From Rotaria sordida (lineage: Eukaryota > Rotifera > Eurotatoria > Philodinida > Philodinidae), in contig CAJNOL010000949.1 in assembly GCA_905250125.1 (NCBI GenBank), positions 1-64,000 of the forward strand: a stretch of DNA of 64,000 nucleotides, given 5' to 3'. Numbering within the stretch: position 1 is the stretch's first letter; each line of letters starts with the position of its first letter. Both the position numbers and the translations under genes were made by a program. This document shows, one piece after another, positions 62,401-64,000 of the stretch. The notes below the pieces were generated by a model. That model saw only the letters and a list, made by a program, of their open reading frames with translations. It was not told where the DNA came from and did not search any database.

Positions 62401-64000
62401 CTGAAAAGTTTGTTATAAAAAGAACAGGGTAAGAGTGTCATTTTCCTATTCATTTTAAATAAATTCATTTAAAATTGATTATCTCTTCTTTTATTTATTA
62501 AATATGGTATATAAAATATAGTATACAAGTATATAAAGTTAATTTTCTTTGTCCATATCATTATTAAATAGACTTTCAAGAAAGAGAAAAAAAAACAGAA
62601 GAAAAATGTATAAAAAGAAGAAAGTTTAACCACATTAGTGTATGAGCAGATGTAAAAAAAGACAAATTTTTCGAGTGTAATGTAACTAGAAATGATTAGA
62701 TGAAAATATCATAGAAAATCAATCTATTTTTTTTCTGATTCTAATAAAAATCGAATCAATTTCTGATGTCAAGCAGTTTTTGAAATATTTTCAAACTTAG
62801 CGCCATCTACAAACAGAATTTTATTCATATCCACAGAACCATCTTTTATCAGAAACTAAACCAATGATTTTTTAAGTCAGAAAAATAAAATCAATTTTTT
62901 GTGAAAGTTTCATCCAATCATTCTGAATTTCCTCGAACTCCTAAAATAGCTACACTCTTTATCACAAGCTCATGGACTATATAATTATTCGCAATTAAGA
63001 ACCAAATTACGTTCGAAACGTTGATGATCACATATTTTGTTATATATTTACATTTTATATAATTGTATATTATATTTTATATATTTGTATGTTATATTTT
63101 TGTATACCATATTTAATAAATAAAGGAACAGATAATTATTTTTAAATGAATTCTAGTCTTCTTAAAACGTCATGAATTTAAAATAAATTTAAATTAGTTT
63201 TTTTTTCATAATTTAGATATAAAAGTAAATATAAATTATCATAAGTTATATTTAATATAATTTCAATTTATGATAATTTTTATTATTTTTTAAATTTAAA
63301 TTACTGATTATTTAATTTATGCATAAATTAAAAGTAAATATAAATTGATACTCCACTACATCAGATCTTTCAATTGAGTCTATGAAGAGTTATAGATCGA
63401 ACACTGTTCACGTATCTCAGAATATATTGCTTTCACTCTCATTTTCGAGAGTATTCGTATTTTTCGATTCGCATAAGAAAAGTTAGGTTTTTGAACATTA
63501 GGAACAGAGCCTATCAAGGTAGCACGATACTATAATTCTGAGGATATTTTCAGAAAGTGCATCAAAAATTGCATCGATTCACATAAAAATATAAGTAAAA
63601 TAATTTTCGCTTCACTTTTGAAGAAAATTGAAAGATGATAAAGCACTACTAGAAGGACTCATAGTTTTTGACAGCATTTGTCATGACATCCACAATATCG
63701 TCCGATATAAATTACAGCTTTTTTATATCAATATCTTAGAAGATACTTGACGTTGTGAAGTCTCTAAAATCAAAATATTAGATCTTTCTAATTTATCTAT
63801 CAAACATCAACGATTTTATACTGTAACCATCATCGAGACATTGATTATAAGGAATTCAATAGAACAGTCTAAACTAGACATTGACACAATGAAACATAAT
63901 TTTTCCAATCTAAATATACAATTTTGTGGAGCTAACCAAGAGATATAAAATACATTATTTGAGTTATACATCTGATTGAAATACAATGAGAAAAAAATGA
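59468..64000. other. Gene-poor AT-rich tail of the window
   Basis: No supported gene in 4.5 kb. Short frames at 60298-60495 (+), 60749-60937 (-) and 61677-61874 (-) lack splice support or motifs. The stretch 63020-63360 is extremely AT-rich with repeated TATATTTTATAT-like text. Part of the DNA is missing at the N gap. Confidence 0.45.
61531..61630. other. Assembly gap of exactly 100 N
   Basis: One hundred N bases, the usual placeholder for a scaffold join of unknown size. The two sides may not be adjacent or correctly spaced, and the frames that cross it are artefacts. Confidence 0.99.

Overview
This window is nuclear DNA of a small, AT-rich animal genome. Most genes are broken by short introns (about 45-90 nt) with GT..AG borders, and the recognisable proteins are animal families: FEM1, p21-activated kinase, UBASH3/TULA, RNF10, LRRC71 and a TEX26-like protein. 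Small introns, several very short same-strand intergenic gaps, many different low-copy and decayed DNA transposons, and genes with a non-animal look (a carboxylic-acid-reductase-type enzyme, a HipA/PI-kinase-like protein) fit a bdelloid rotifer best. That assignment is an inference from style, not a database match.

Layout. 1-0.4 kb: end of an unknown gene (+). 2.5-5.5 kb: FEM1 (-), with a foldback element in its last intron. 5.7-7.4 kb: dead mariner and MULE remnants. 8.4-12.0 kb: a ZZ finger - adenylation - carrier - thioester reductase enzyme (-). 13-17 kb: no genes, but one element with subterminal repeats and two large hairpin elements. 17.3-18.1 kb: TEX26-like gene (-). 20.6-24.9 kb: PAK kinase (-, 14 exons), head-to-head with UBASH3 (+, 25.9-30.3 kb). 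UBASH3 carries a trihelix/Myb-like gene inside its sixth intron. 30.4-32.5 kb: lineage-specific acidic protein (+), 164 bp after UBASH3. 33.8-36.2 kb: dead TTK/Mps1-like kinase (-) broken by a hAT element that itself carries a second hAT-like element. 36.3-37.4 kb: inverted array of ~160-bp units. 38.0-42.4 kb: RNF10 (+). 44.2-48.3 kb: LRRC71 (+). 48.4-49.1 kb: glutaredoxin-like gene (+) with two alternative last exons, 114 bp after LRRC71. 49-53.8 kb: a duplicate of the glutaredoxin 3' region, an F-box/LRR-like fragment and a Tc1 remnant. 53.8-54.9 kb: unknown gene (-). 57.6-59.5 kb: intronless B-box + HipA/PI-kinase-like gene (-). 59.5-64 kb: no gene seen, with a 100-N assembly gap.

The genes do not form one pathway. 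Two themes recur: signalling and ubiquitin (FEM1, PAK, UBASH3, RNF10) and cilium/sperm-linked proteins (LRRC71, TEX26-like). The most unusual items are the ZZ-CAR fusion, the B-box/HipA-like kinase, the gene nested in UBASH3 with a splice phase that would allow a fusion transcript, and the duplicated terminal exon of the glutaredoxin-like gene. Exon borders were worked out by hand from frame and splice signals. No search or transcript data were available.
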